Shown: positions 9,485-21,599 of the stretch, piece after piece | Numbering within the stretch: the first letter of the stretch is position 1 | How the letters are laid out: every line of letters starts with the position of its first letter | Source: Sclerodactyla briareus | Lineage: Eukaryota > Echinodermata > Holothuroidea > Dendrochirotida > Sclerodactylidae | DNA: 64,000 bases | Reading direction: 5' to 3' | NCBI GenBank assembly: GCA_026419785.1 | Contig: JAODTK010005608.1 | Coordinates: 140,515 to 204,514, forward strand | Notes under the pieces: model-generated | Told to the model about the DNA's origin: nothing | Database searches by the model: none | The model's input: the letters and a program-made list of their open reading frames with translations, nothing else | Program-made: the position numbers and the translations under genes

Positions 9485-9797
9485 GTTATGAATATTTCCA
9501 AAAGAACGATGACGAATTGTGGGAGTAAGTACTCCGTAACAAATGATATACGGGGGGCTTGTCGGTGGCTAATCCGGTACTACTCTTGGGATGTTATGTG
9601 CCTTCATTATTTTTGTGCGGACATTAGTTAGGGAAAAAACCTCCTCTTAGAATGCAAGTTCCAGGCCGTCGAGTTAATTCATGAGTTCAATTCGCCTTAG
9701 AGCAGATACGTTTGGGCCTGACTTAAAAACAATGGAGTCCTTGAAGGGAGGGGGAGGGAGTTGAAACCTAGAAAATGACATAGCTCTAGGTGTATTA
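9485..9797 (-). repeat. Inverted-repeat arm (partner at 3600-3865)
   Basis: Reverse-complement match to the sequence that follows block A1. It follows the extra A copy, but in flipped orientation. This shows an inversion or a foldback-mediated rearrangement at the right end of the extra copy. It is bounded on both sides by TA tracts, which may have been the breakpoints. Confidence 0.75.
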
Positions 9798-9940
9798 TAT
9801 ATATATAAATATATTATATATATTATATATATAGTTATAGTTAATATATTATATATTATTAATATATATGATATATATATATATATATTATATAATTATA
9901 TAGATAGATCTATATTTATATATATATACTATATATATAT

Positions 9941-9986
<46 letters not shown>

Positions 9987-10020
9987 CTATATATATATAT
10001 TATAGATATATATATATGTA
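9798..10020. repeat. TA-rich tract at the C-block boundary
   Basis: About 220 bases of mostly TA dinucleotides with short interruptions. It separates the inverted arm from block C. Confidence 0.93.
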
Positions 10021-10079
10021 TACCCGATATATAGGAGATATTACGATAGCTATAGGAGTATTATATATACAAGCTACAA

Positions 10080-10260
10080 TAGGAGTGAGACTGTATGTTG
10101 TCAGGCGGCTCAGGTCTATCGTTCTCTGTACCCTTGATGTAGGTGCCCCACACTATTTGAATGGTACCTCAATTCCACCGCCACTCAACAATCTGGGATT
10201 TGCCTCTGGAACATAGCAAATCCTCGATTCGTTTAACGCCTGATTTTTTTGAGGATACTT
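10080..10260. other. Start of block C, conserved in all three units
   Basis: Matches 57095-57255 and, more weakly, 33095-33200, with the shared words TTGTTGTCAGGCTGCATCAG, CTATTCGTTTCTCTGTACCC and GATGTAGGTGCCCCAC. On the plus strand a frame reads LHQSIRFSVPFDVGAPxYF, NGTSIPPPLNNLGFASGT, but it is not open across all copies. I do not recognise the family. It may be an exon or a regulatory piece. Confidence 0.4.
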
Positions 10261-12040
10261 CTTCTTGGGAGATGAATGACATGGTAACGGTACCTGCTCG
10301 TGTCCCATATACTCAATAAAAAATTAGTTATATGCATTAATTAAGTCAATCACTTATACGGAACCGTGTTCTTCAAAATGATCGGCACAGTTACCATGAC
10401 TAAACAATATTATCGTCTTTAGGCGGGTTAGAACATATGCAGCTCAGTAATTGTAGTGTATATTGTTTTTTATATCCGGGATCATTAGTCGGCGGAAGAG
10501 GGGGGGGGGGGGACAGGCAGGGGATGGATATGGATTTCTCCCGAAAGAGACCAATTGTTGTGATGAAAGCAAAACGCTAACGCCCATAAAACTGCAGTAA
10601 ATACAACTGCACATTTTTCACTCAATCGTGATGCTGGCGACGCAACTCGGATCACGGTGTTCACTGTTCATGTAGTGAGAATAATTGTTTAGTTCGATAA
10701 CCCCCCCACCCCACCCCACGTCCTAGAGCCCTCCCTTCAGCTGCCTCCCAAAAATTTCAGGCTCCCCCTCTCGTTGGAGCCTAATGGCCAGGGGGCGGGG
10801 GACGCACTGAACCCCCCGATCAACTACGATACTGCTTCCACGGTGTCCCAGTTATACAGTTATGACTCCTTTCAGAGGTGTAATTCAGAGGTGCAATCCA
10901 TATAGAGGTTGTTTAAACGGAATTACTAATCATCCGTTTGGGTTCAACGCATTATTTTAAAATTAGGTTTTCGTCTAGCCCATGGGATAATTTACCACCA
11001 TATGTGAAACCTAGAAACTGATATGTTAGTAGAACAGATCAGTTTTTATTTAAACAATACGGGGAACGGTTGCTACTAGATTTAATATATCGTCCAATAA
11101 AAAAAACACTTTACTGGGAGGAATAGTCAGCCAATTCCAAGCCTAAGATGTACGTTTCTACGTTTGCCCGGACGTGTGAGTAAGGCATGACAGTTAGACA
11201 AGGAGTTATGACAAAATTCATCGATTGGATGCACGTAATTGGCTAAGGGTGTTAGGTTAGTTTGTATTAGTTTTCTTATTTTCATTGAGAGTTGATTACA
11301 GAATTTCCTGTTTTCTGAGGACATTATATACTTAGGTAATCGCTTGCTTTTAGTAGATTGCTAAAGGGAATGAAATATTAATCTGCACAATTTTACATGG
11401 AAAATTACATGGAGACACGGAACTTGAAATTTCCAAATATTGATATGCAATTCTGAATTTGAACGCAATTAGTCATTGGATATGAAACGGATATATCATC
11501 TTTTTATTCGAAATGTTGAGGTTTAAATATTGAAATGTCAGGTAGGATACTGATAAAATTATAGATATAGTTATACAGTGGATTCTAAAAACGACTTTGA
11601 ATAGGAGCTTACATTAATTTCGAAAAACTTTGGTTATTAATATAAGGACGTCGGCATGAAATACGGAGAGAATCTATCAGTAAACGGATTTGCGTCTAAT
11701 GCAGATGACATTGTGAATGAATCGGAATGTTAAAATTTAGGCATCTAACTATGTTTCTAGAAGTGAGTTATATTTGACTCGTGTATCAGATTTGCAGCGG
11801 GTGTATACCTAGAGAAAACATGTTAGATGGTGAAATGATTCGCAAACATGAACATGCAGACACTGGGAGATTTATTAATTATTAATTTTGAGACTCATTG
11901 CAAAATGTGAAGAAAATTAATTAGCAACGTTTCAAACAAACTGAAAAACAGAGCCGTGTAGAACAGGCGAGAGTTTATGAGAAAAAATCATCGCAATGTT
12001 TCGCTGTGAAAAATCACGAGAAGAGGAAGAAGGAAAGGTT
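10261..12040. other. Block C1, conserved with unit 3, no gene recognised
   Basis: Aligns to 57256-59100 throughout. It includes short G and C homopolymers at 10500-10512 and about 10700-10725, and an AT-rich second half. The open frames on either strand are short and not kept between the two copies. Confidence 0.5.
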
Positions 12041-12097
12041 GTTATTAACGATTACGTTGTTTCAAAGAGCTAAACTGATTGATGATATAATTGTTAT

Positions 12098-12350
12098 TAC
12101 TTACCTTGCTTGCGTGTATACCATTTCCAGCTTTAAAACAACGATCCAAGTTAAAACGCATGAGACTAAGTGTTTCTGGTGATAAAATCATAGTGGATAT
12201 CTTACTCGACGTCATATCTAGTCTGTGAGAGACAGTGTACTCCACCCAGAGCCCGATGCAACAAATGCTATTATTAAACACACTTCGCAACTGGACGACC
12301 TTAATCACCGTGGCTTGTCGCTTTTTTTTTGTCTCAAGTGGCTCTGTATG
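12098..12350 (-). CDS. Possible exon of unknown gene, block C1
   Basis: The minus strand has an open frame (12045-12368) followed by AAG/GTAAGTAAT, a good donor at 12098-12106. The peptide includes CEVCLIIAFVASG-type or SVFNNSICCIGLWVEY-type hydrophobic text depending on frame, then SPETLSLMRFNLDRCFKAGN. The copy at about 59150-59370 keeps the donor-side part (KTLSWKVVTYASK) but with a large internal gap and frame changes. It could be a 5' exon, but the evidence is thin. Confidence 0.22.
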
Positions 12351-12639
12351 AGGAATACGACAATGCATTCATAAAACCTGACTCATAAGTTCAGTTCAGT
12401 TCGATATAATTTTATTCCCTACAGAGAAGCAATGCGATCAATGTTGCATGGCCATTTAGGTAGCAATCTAGATTCCAATACGGTCCAGACGTCAGTGATC
12501 GTGTCGTCTAGTGTGTCGGCTTGACGAGTTCGGCTTCTGTAGAGTTTTATTGTTGCAGACTAAACGTGTAAAACAGAGCCGCCATTGGTTTCGAGGCAAC
12601 ATACCTATCTATCTCTTTATTATGGTCAAGAAACGATCA

Positions 12640-13210
12640 TTCCCCATCCCAATACAACACAGCGTCTGTATCCTCACCTGCAATTCAGAGAAGCACGGCG
12701 AAACAGGAGTTGGAAAGGTTCCTACCAAGTGGCTCAAACGCTGTGAATAGCCATGCCAGTTTAGGTCGCTTACTATATTGCTGTTCCACATTGATTGTTA
12801 AATTTCAGACTTCGTTCCATCCTATATTTGGCTTATTGCAATTATCGCACAATTCTTCTACTCTATACTAGGTCTTCGGTCATCATCCGCCATTACGTTG
12901 AGTGTTTCAGATATATGTATTTATGTATTTGGTCATATATACAACACAGAATCTGTTCCTCGCCTCAATCAGGAAGGACGTCGAACAAGAGTATGAGAGG
13001 TTCCCTTAACCTTTGACCAATCGCTGTAATACTAGTCAGCCTGTTTCGATGCTAGCTATATCGCCGTCGTTTCACATTTATTGATAACTTAGTTCCAGCC
13101 GTCCTATTTGATTGTAGGGCACCATACTCTTTTACCCTTCTACTGGTCTCGGTCATCATCGCACTACGTTGATTGTTCGATTATGATATATTTATGGATT
13201 TGGTTAGTGC
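12640..13210. repeat. Two tandem copies of a ~290 bp monomer, block C1
   Basis: The monomers start at about 12665 (CCTCACCTGCAATTCAGAGA) and about 12958 (CCTCGCCTCAATCAGGAAGG). Both run through GGTTCC(T/C)TA, TTATTG, TCATCATC and end in GATATATxTATGTATTTGG. Unit 3 carries the same pair at about 59695-60250, so the duplication predates the unit duplication. Confidence 0.75.
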
Positions 13211-13439
13211 GCCCTCACATTTTACTTCTCGCGATCGCCCCTGTGTTCCCAGATTGGTCGTTAGCGGTTGGAGTATAGTAATTAAAAATGATCAGCATAC
13301 CAAGGCCCGGGCGCCTTGGAGCCGGGATGACACAGTTCCAGCCCATTCAGCTAACCAGGCCTGACAGCACGTCCCATCTGCAGTTGGGGGTGGAACCGGT
13401 TCACCCCCCCCCCCCACGAGAGACCAGCAGGAGTTTTTG

Positions 13440-13580
13440 TGTACGATGGACAGGGACACCGTAGTCATTGCTCGTGTCCCCACTATGGACTTGAACTCAT
13501 CTCAGCACAGTCCATTGTATTCGGCTAGACGTACCGGGGTTGTCAAGGTTCGGAGCCGTCAACGAGTCTCCCTGGTGAAG
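13440..13580 (-). mobile_element. Possible tRNA-derived SINE head, block C1
   Basis: The minus strand has a TCTAGCCGAATAC box-A-like word followed about 30 bases later by GAGTTCAAGTCC, close to the Pol III box B (GGTTCGANNCC). Unit 3 has the same arrangement at 60500-60600 (CTAGCGGATACATG, GAGTTCAATTTCC). No cloverleaf folds convincingly. Confidence 0.35.
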
Positions 13581-13779
13581 ATGCAGAATTGATCCCTGCC
13601 GCTGGATTATTCGAACATGTACCTGAGTGGGATGGTGACTTTGCACTAAGCCATTTATTGTGGGGAGCGGCCACTGCTAACCCTATTGAGTGCCATCACC
13701 TGCGATTGTCCCTCCAGTTGGCGGAGTGTCAGGAATTCCAATATTAACTTAGTCCCATCTCGCTCCAAAGCCAGTGCTG

Positions 13780-13960
13780 TAGTGACTCAAGCCGGACTCG
13801 GACTTCTCAAGTCCGGACTCAAAGATTCATACTCCGGACTCGTGACTCCGGCTCAATGGACTCTCCTCAATGACTCGGAATGAGTCCGGACTCACTACGT
13901 GTCAGGACTCTTGGCTTTTTCAGCAGGAGTCTAGAGATGAGTCCGTCAATATTTTCATTC
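13780..13960. repeat. GGACTC/GAGTCC-rich minisatellite, block C1
   Basis: Degenerate short repeats of ACTCCGGACTC and its complement. Counterpart at 60830-61000 in unit 3. It can form hairpins because both strands' words alternate. Non-coding. Confidence 0.8.
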
Positions 13961-14421
13961 CCTTTCTTCAATTCAAGGATGATAGAACTGTAGTGAAATT
14001 GAAATGTCTTTATTGCAGCCTTTCTAGTCATTGAGTTGGACAGGCTCCCAGGAATAGTTCTCAGGGACGGCGGCACCATAGAATGGACCGAAAGTTTTTG
14101 CTTCACATGCACAAGGCAGAGGAATACGAAATTATAGAGCCTACGACCACAAGGTTTTCATCATGGACGCAAAGTCCCGGAAATCCCCCGTGAGGTGGCA
14201 ACACACACGAAAGCTGTGATGGAACACTTCTAATGGTTTAGTAGCATGATCGACGGTAATGGTTTGAAACGCGAATTTATCTTTGTTACAGCCGCCTGAT
14301 GGCGTTGGTGAAAACGCATGAAATACCGCATATATTTTAAGGCGACTAAGAAATATTGAAATATTTCGGCAGGCGCTTTATTTTGCCGAAATAGGATTTT
14401 CGGGCGATAGTAATCGTTTTC

Positions 14422-14650
14422 TGACGTCATTATAACATGACCCGAGGTCATATTGACGGCAACAACAACAAGTGACGTCAGTGTAACCTATGACCCGAGG
14501 TCAATGGACGAAAGCAACCAACAAAGTAACGTCATTATCACCTATGACCCGAGGTCATACTGACGAAAAACAACAACAAAGACATAACAAAACAACAACA
14601 ACAAATCCGGACCTGTTAAGAATAAGAGTTTGTTTAGCCCGAGGTCATTT
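14422..14650. repeat. Tandem array of TGACCCGAGGTCA palindromes with TGACGTCA sites
   Basis: TGACCCGAGGTCA occurs at 14438-14450, 14491-14503 and 14545-14557, with a partial copy at about 14637-14647. The spacing of the full copies is 53 and 54 bases. TGACGTCA occurs at 14422-14429 and 14473-14480, and TAACGTCA at 14527-14534, each just before a palindrome. The spacers are rich in CAACAA. The first word is an inverted repeat of two GGTCA nuclear-receptor half-sites with a 3-base spacer; the second is a perfect CRE. Regulatory function is inferred from motif only. Confidence 0.7.
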
Positions 14651-16226
14651 GACGAAAACAACAAACAAATCCGACGTGTTAAGAGTAGTTTCCGAAAACA
14701 AACAAAGGACACAACAAAGCAATCGCCGTTTTGTCACCGCCGTCGCGCATAGCGCTTATCGCATGACACACAGTGACGTTATTGGAACTTGAAGGAAGAA
14801 TCCACATTCTGCTTCAAACAAAATGAAACAAATCAGGTGAGGTAATGTTCAGAGGAGTTCTCCTCGGTAGAACCACTCAGGTGATTTAATGTTTCAAGGT
14901 TATGAAAGCGGTTAGGTAATAGTATATCGTAGGCGTTAGATTACGTTTGAGTTACCTGACCAAGTAGGCTGAAGTGAGCTCCCGACTTAGGCTAGTAGGT
15001 GCTAACGTAGGCCCCTCAGCTGCCGCCTAGCCCAGGCGACCAAAAATTCACATTACAAAAAATCTACAAAATTACGTTACACAGTCGCGCAAGGATAAAA
15101 TATAGGCTAATACCCACCACTATCCAGCCCAATTCTCATTCGCGAAGCCTGACTTAGGACTATATTTTGAATGTGTGTAGTAGAAGATGAAGTTGTGAGC
15201 AAATGAATAGGCTAGCGGTACTTGCCTTAATTAGGTGTTACTGGCCATATGTGTTACATCCACTGGCCATTGTGGAAAACAGGCTGTAGGGTGTGGCACG
15301 TCGTTCAAATGATGTGACAGTGAAAGCCTATACAGTCTATGCACGCCCTATATCTTTGGTGTGAGTCAAGTCACCAAAGCGAACAAACTTTCATTGTGGG
15401 CACTAGTAAAAATATTGTACCTTGTCTTCCAATACATGACAGGACATGGAGAAAAATCCACACACAAGCAGATTTAGTTCTGTTTTTAGAAATCTAATGA
15501 GTTTTGGCTGCAATGTAAAAGTCAGAGTACATTACTTTCCCACGTGAGAAAAACTCAAATTTTGATTGTTGCTTTAAAACACCTAAGAAAAAATATTTCA
15601 AGGACGATAATGATTAAGTTCGTTCTTAAAATCACAAAATAGTGTATTTATGAAATGGAAAGAGAACCATCATTAGGTAAGAGGAGGCATGCCCTTTGGT
15701 AAGGCATCCTCTCACCACCCAAACATCTTCAGCAGATTCTCCATTGCCAGCTTACAAGCGAAATTCTCGTATTATTAAGCAAAACGAGTGCATCTAGACA
15801 AAAAAGGCATCGCGTTTGAAGAGGCAGGCCTTTCCTTTACCCACACTTGAAGAGTGGGGAGGGGCCAAACTGCTAGTGGGGAGTAAAGTAGGGCGCACCC
15901 CGCCCTCCCCCCACAGACATGAAATGGTCCCAAATTATTGACTATTATAAACTATAATGTCACTATACAAAAATGCCATCAAACTCCCCCTGCGTCAGAG
16001 TAGCATGGGATGGATCCTCGTCACACTTATTATTCACAACTTAGTATAACAGGATGCTCATCATAAAGGCGAGTCATGGCATGCATGCGACCATTTCAAT
16101 TCGCACCGTTCATAACCCAGCAACGACAGGTAGTTCTGATGAAGAGTGTGCGGACAGCGATAGGTCCTTCCTACATATAAAGTACACTATCGTCATATAT
16201 TAACGCACCCATATAACTCGCCATGA

Positions 16227-16483
<257 letters not shown>

Positions 16484-16520
16484 CCAATGAGGCTTTTTTA
16501 AATTCTGGTTTCCGAAACTT

Positions 16521-17160
16521 GGATGAAAATCTGTACTGATTTCCATTTTACCGATTTAGTCAAGAGAAGTGCAGTCCTCAACACTTTAGCGCCAAAAACC
16601 TTATGATTACAACTAGAATAAATAGGTGGTGGGGTTTCATTGACCTGGAAGTATAAAATCGATAATGTACGTCTATTACGCTAGCCTAAGTTAACTGCAC
16701 TCGTTGTTCTCTGGTACCCAGATTACAAGCTAAATAATACGTGACATTGTCATGAAGACGTGGGAGTGTGGCCGGATTGAATAGGCACTGGTCACACTTG
16801 TCTATAACTAACATGTCACCCAAAGTAAGTATGACACCAGTTGTGTAAGTATCAATTACATGTGGAAATGTTTTGTGACGGTTAGTGGTATGGAATAGTT
16901 GGGTAAGTAGGGCAGCAGAGTAACCTGAAGGTAAGAGCCAGGGGCTCATTCAGATTGGGGTTTGAGGGTACCAGGAAAATGACGCTAGGATTGAATAACT
17001 GGCAGAGGCTATGACCTGGGTTGCATGGTGCAAATTATGGACTGTTAGTGAATACAAAACTTTCAGTATCATGTTATGAAGGTTCCATTAGAAAAGTGTT
17101 TTAACTGTATGGACCGTTGTGTCAAATGTGGTGACCCGCTTTTTCAGGGGCAGACCCACA
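16521..17160. other. Block C1, conserved non-coding
   Basis: Aligns to 61235-61845. The 87-residue minus-strand frame at 16686-16949 (begins MSPWLLPSGYSAALLTQLFH) is not maintained in unit 3. I see no domain. Confidence 0.45.
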
Positions 17161-17164
17161 TTGC

Positions 17165-17400
17165 TTTAACGTATGATCACTCACTCCCACTTCATTCACC
17201 ACTCACTCACTCACGGAGCCACATGCCTGGGAGGGCACCTAGCCGCATCACAACAGTTCATTTCGGGAAAGCAACCAGCCTTCGAACCACCCCCTTTCTT
17301 TTACTCCCTGGGTACATGCCCCTAACTAGACGACAGGGGTGACCCTGCGAGAGGCCAACCAACCCACCGGCCTATTCCTGAGGGACACGGGACAGGATCG
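17165..17400 (-). mobile_element. LINE 3' tail fragment, block C1
   Basis: A CACTCACTCACTCA tail is followed by GGAGCCACATGCCTGGGAGG and CACCTAGCCGCATCACAAC. This resembles the 3' end of the LINE seen at 22795 and 49600 (CACATGCTTGGACGGCACCT). Counterpart at 61845-62060. Confidence 0.5.
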
Positions 17401-18959
17401 TCTGACTTGTAAGGTGTGTCATATAGGTATAGGCTTGCCTAATTGTGCCGACAGTTAGAAAAACAAAGTGCAGTCAGTGTTCCATAACTGGTAAGTTGGC
17501 AGGCAATATGCCAGTCATTATGGAAGTAAAGTCGTATATATATAATTATATCAATAACAAAATAATGTGATTGCGGCTCTGGCAGTGAATGGAAATACGC
17601 GGCGAGAATAAAGCTAAAAACTCGAACTCGAACTCGAGAGAAGCACAACTTTTCAACTTTCAGTAAGTAGAAGGCGATTTGGGTTCATAGAAGGAAATGA
17701 GAGGCCCTTTGGTACAGCACAGACAGGCTTGGAAGTTGGACAAGGGTAGGGGCCACGGGTACAGAGCTAGTAGCAGTAACTCAGGGTAGGCCTAGGCCTT
17801 AGGGGGCAAGTAGCTTGTTATGGAAATGGCATGATCGGCCTTTGGATATTTGCCGAACGTGCTAAAAGTTGGGTGTTGTATGTATGAATCTGTATGCAAT
17901 CAATTTTGCAATATGCCCATACACTAAACATGTTTACCAAATAAATATTTGCCTAAATACTATAGGTAGGCTGGGTTGGCAGGCAAATTAAAACACATTA
18001 GCAATCACACTGTGTTCACAGCCATTGAACCCCCACCAGTTTTTCAAAAGTGATTGGTGTGGGTGTTGGGTGTGTCGGGCGTGTTGGTACCTCTGGGTGT
18101 CGATGTTGAGCTCCTCTTTACGATACCGGTGTCTGAGTTTTGTCCGTATGAGAGCTACGGTGTGGGTCGGATTTGCGGTTCGATACACACTCTTAGAACT
18201 AGGTTAATGTCCCTGAGTGTCTCATTACAGTGAAGTTATCGAAAGTGTCGCGAAAATTACAATGGACTCATGCATGGACTTCCGGACTCGCCCTGAGTGG
18301 ATTCGCTACAGCAATCCAGCAAGCATGTGAACATGTTTGCCCCGGTGACTAGTGTGATGATCCACGGGCCTAAACCAGTAGATACCCCGTGCTTGCTAAC
18401 CCTGGCAAGACAGCGGCCCTAAAACTCACTACCCTGCGTCTCGATGATCCGATCACATACTGAACTCCAATCTTGAGAGAACCAATTCCTCGGAAGTTCC
18501 TGGTGTTCGGCCGAGATATCCAGGGTAAAGTGGCTTGCGCTCGGATTTGAGGCTGCTGTCAACATGGGACCCACTCTTCACCAACATATTGGGGCAAAAG
18601 TCCGTCTCCCCCTCTATAACAGCAATATTATATAATTGAATATTTTCTCGCCCAGAGAATATGGGCTTATGTTGAGTATGTCAACCCATCATAATTGATA
18701 GACATGGTAGCATTATCCTTATTTAATTTGAAATTGTCACCGGTTAGTGCCCATTATATGTAGCCACACCTAGGGCTGGCTAAACAAGATCCCACTTCTT
18801 TAAATGATATTAATTCTGCTGTTATTATCTGCTAAACTGGGAATTGCTCTCTTTCGCCCTCTAAGCCCGTGGTTGTAAGATACTAGAGACGAAATAAAAA
18901 CATAACGCTGGTTCGCGAAAATAAGGCAAAAGGACTGGCGTAGGACCACTTGGCGACAT
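17401..18959. other. Block C1, conserved with unit 3, no gene recognised
   Basis: Aligns to 62065-63540. At 18045-18120 there is a GGTGTxGG-rich low-complexity patch. The plus frame at 18025-18207 corresponds to part of a 141-residue frame at 62672-63097 in unit 3, sharing VGFAV and TLLEL. The rest is not kept, so coding is doubtful. Confidence 0.4.
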
Positions 18960-19215
18960 TTCGTCAATCGCTGTCAATCCTGAGCGAACTGCTGTTTTAT
19001 CCAACATACAATCATTACAATGCTCGTTAGTTTGCGAGTTCGGGCTTTCTCAAGCTGCACACATCGGCTTAGCACACCAACGTGGATCAGCGCCATTTTA
19101 TCTGCGCGGTCTGGCGCCTCCGCTCCGGTCTTTCGACATGCGTTTTTGTTTGCGCCAATTAACCAGGAAGGCGTAGGATTTCTTGACTGCCTTGATGACA
19201 ATTTGACCTGGAAAT
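18960..19215. other. Conserved, CpG-containing block near the end of unit C1
   Basis: Well conserved with 63580-63830, including the CGAGTTCGGGCTTTC, CTGCACACATCGGCTTAGCAC and ATCTGCGCGGTC words. Open frames on both strands (18974-19201 minus, 19020-19217 plus) do not survive intact in unit 3. Its relatively high GC and conservation could mark a promoter or 5' exon, but nothing diagnostic is present. Confidence 0.35.
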
Positions 19216-20260
19216 GATGGGGTCATTGATCATTATGAGAACCGACGTACAATTGAAACCATGATCCATCCAGGTGGGGTCAGGTATCGTGTTCACTAAG
19301 CGGACGTTGGCCCATATATTAGATTTCTACGATTTCCCATTTTAACGTAAATAACCCCAATTGGGGGGGGGGGGGTACACCAAAAAACAATAGGGTTCTT
19401 TACTCTCATTAGCTGCCTAACCAATTTCAGCTCGATACGAAACAAGCATGCTAGAGTGTTCACAAGGTTCTCAGACTTTTACTTTGTTGACCTCAGATGA
19501 CCTCGATCAGACTCCAAACAATATGGATATGCACTATTATGGGAACCCACAATCAAGTATGAGTATGAAACATCTGGTGGGGATTAGTTTATGTTCGCAA
19601 CGCTAACATTGCCAGAATATATATATATATATATATATATTTTTAACAATTTTTTCCACCAAGCGTGACCTCCGAGTGGCTGGAAAACAATTGATGGAGC
19701 GGGGCCTCTCTCCTGTGAGGATCTGGTTTCGAATCCTAGTCGGGTCATGCTAGAGAGACTTTATAAATGTACTTGTTGCTTGGCGCCTCAGCTCACAAGG
19801 GACAGGGAAAGGGAAGGAAACGCTGTTCAGGCAGCAAATGGCCCCGTAGTTCTGACATTCACAGCAGGTAGGCTCGGGCTGAGGCCGGTGGATAATTAGC
19901 CCTCGCAGTAAGCGTTTACAGCGCATGCTCCAAACTTTCCTCTCATTTCGGGACCTCCGGTTCTACACTACAAACAATAGGTTTCTTTACCCCCTACGAG
20001 GAAAACTGTATAACAAATGACACTTGATCGATATAAGCACACTGGATATATCGTGTTCACAAGGTTCAGACTTGTCTCCGTTGACCTTGACCTAACTCCA
20101 AAAAAGGAAGGACATGTACTCATTATGGGGAACCGCAAACTGTGAGCTGATTCACCGGGGGGGTCGGCGTTATCGTGTGCACAAGCGTGGCGTCACACAC
20201 AGCCCACACACCCACACACACAACCATACAGACATACACAAATGAATACATACACACTAC
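19216..20260 (+). repeat. TGACCT-rich interspersed repeat cluster between units 1 and 2
   Basis: Several diverged copies of a repeat with the features TTGACCTCxxxTGACCTC, CATGTACTCATTATGGGGAACC, xCATCCAGGTGGGGTC and ATCGTGTTCACAAG, at about 19216-19300, 19440-19590 and 20050-20190, ending in a CACA-rich tail. A SINE-like element (19660-19960) lies between copies. Similar clusters are at 46150-47320 and at the end of unit 3 (63830-64000). Confidence 0.7.
19660..19960 (+). mobile_element. tRNA-derived SINE
   Basis: The head begins GTGACCTCCGAGTGGCTGGA (box A-like TCCGAGTGGCTGG). It has a box B-type word GGTTTCGAATCCTAG at about 19729-19743, and its end GGGTCA can pair with the TGACC start. An unrelated tail with GACAGGGAAAGGGAAGG follows. 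The order box A, box B, non-tRNA body is that of a Pol III SINE. Confidence 0.6.
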
Positions 20261-20264
20261 ACAC

Positions 20265-20395
20265 ATTATAGGTATATATGTATATATATATATATACTTA
20301 TATATATATCCCTATATAATATATATATATATAATAATATACTAAGATATATAATATATGATATATAATATATATATTAGATATATATATAGATC
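20265..20395. repeat. TA-rich tract
   Basis: Interrupted (TA)n after a CACACA-rich tail of the preceding repeat. Confidence 0.92.
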
Positions 20396-21599
20396 AAAAT
20401 AGTGATCACTCGCATGACAGACAGTGCCAAATGAAGAGAACGAGCTAATAATTTAAACATACAGATGTATACACGAATTCACATGACACGCAAGTGTTGA
20501 ACACTACGATGAATATACGATGAACGGGCGTGGTATGCCAGTCGCCGCCCCTACTTATAATGTCCATCCTTCTGTTCTATAACGGATTTCAGCGTATCGT
20601 ATCACCGAAGGCAAGCGGACACCGGGGGGGGGGGGGAACACTATGACCGTTAGTAACAGAGAAAACAGATTTGTATATAGGCTAGGAAACGCTGGAACGA
20701 ATGGTATGACACAAATTCAATAGTATTTAATTTCAGAGCTTGCACACACAGGATTTCAGCAGTAATAATTTCAGATACTACTATGCCGTGGTGTTTCAGT
20801 TATACCGTGCGTACCAATGCACGTGTTTGTTTACTTTTGCCCATCATCTGTGTACAGTTTGGGGAGCCGTATGTTTTCCCCTGAATTGATAGAATAGGAG
20901 AGAGTCTGACCAGCGGGGGACACTCAATGAGTAGTTTAGCAAAATAGAAATGATGAGACAATCAAGCGCGACAACCGCATGGACTAGCATTATACTGGTA
21001 GTTATTGGCGAGTAACATAAAACATATATACACGCGCGTATGACTATTTTGAAGAGCGATATGACCCAATAGCATTATAGTAGATTAACGAAGTACGTTC
21101 TCTCGATAACAATGCGTCTTAGACCGAAACGTCGGAATACATGTTAGAACATTATCACCGAATTCGGGTCTATACTTTTCAAACCTTTTCCTATTGGATT
21201 TACCGATGCGAAGCAGTACTTTCGGACTTGGGAACGGGGGCAGGGGACATAATCATACTTCGAGATCGCCAGTTTGGCGTTCCTAATCCAGGTGAGTGAG
21301 ATTCTAACAAGCAACGACCAACACATTTGATTGCTCCAGTGACTTTTGCAAGGATAGGCCGAGTAGTGTTGAACGGGCTAATGCGTCGTGTGTGGTCATT
21401 CTTTGCAACAACATATATATTTGAAGTCACGGGTGGCGTTCTCTACAGATATAGGAATTTCTCTAGCATCGAACATAGTTGCCTTTGATTGCGAAATGAC
21501 TGCCCATAAATTATAGGGAACTTGTTATGTGAATATTTCCTGCTGTGTGGATATAACTCAACATATAATCCAAACAAGTGACCTGTCAGTACATATGGG
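20396..21599. other. Unique sequence between units 1 and 2, no gene recognised
   Basis: A short G run at 20624-20636 is the only notable low-complexity element. The minus frames at 21144-21326 and 21200-21430 overlap each other and look random. I see nothing else. Confidence 0.4.

Noticed and set aside
12640-13210. CRISPR-like direct repeats
   Set aside because: There are only two ~290 base monomers without spacers, in a eukaryotic context. They are a plain tandem duplication.
17076-17342. 88-residue plus-strand open frame
   Set aside because: It overlaps the LINE tail on the opposite strand and is not conserved in unit 3.
21122-21135. GACCGAAACGTCGG, resembling the conserved GAAAC side of a hammerhead ribozyme
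   Set aside because: No CTGATGAG core lies at a suitable distance and no flanking stems could be drawn.
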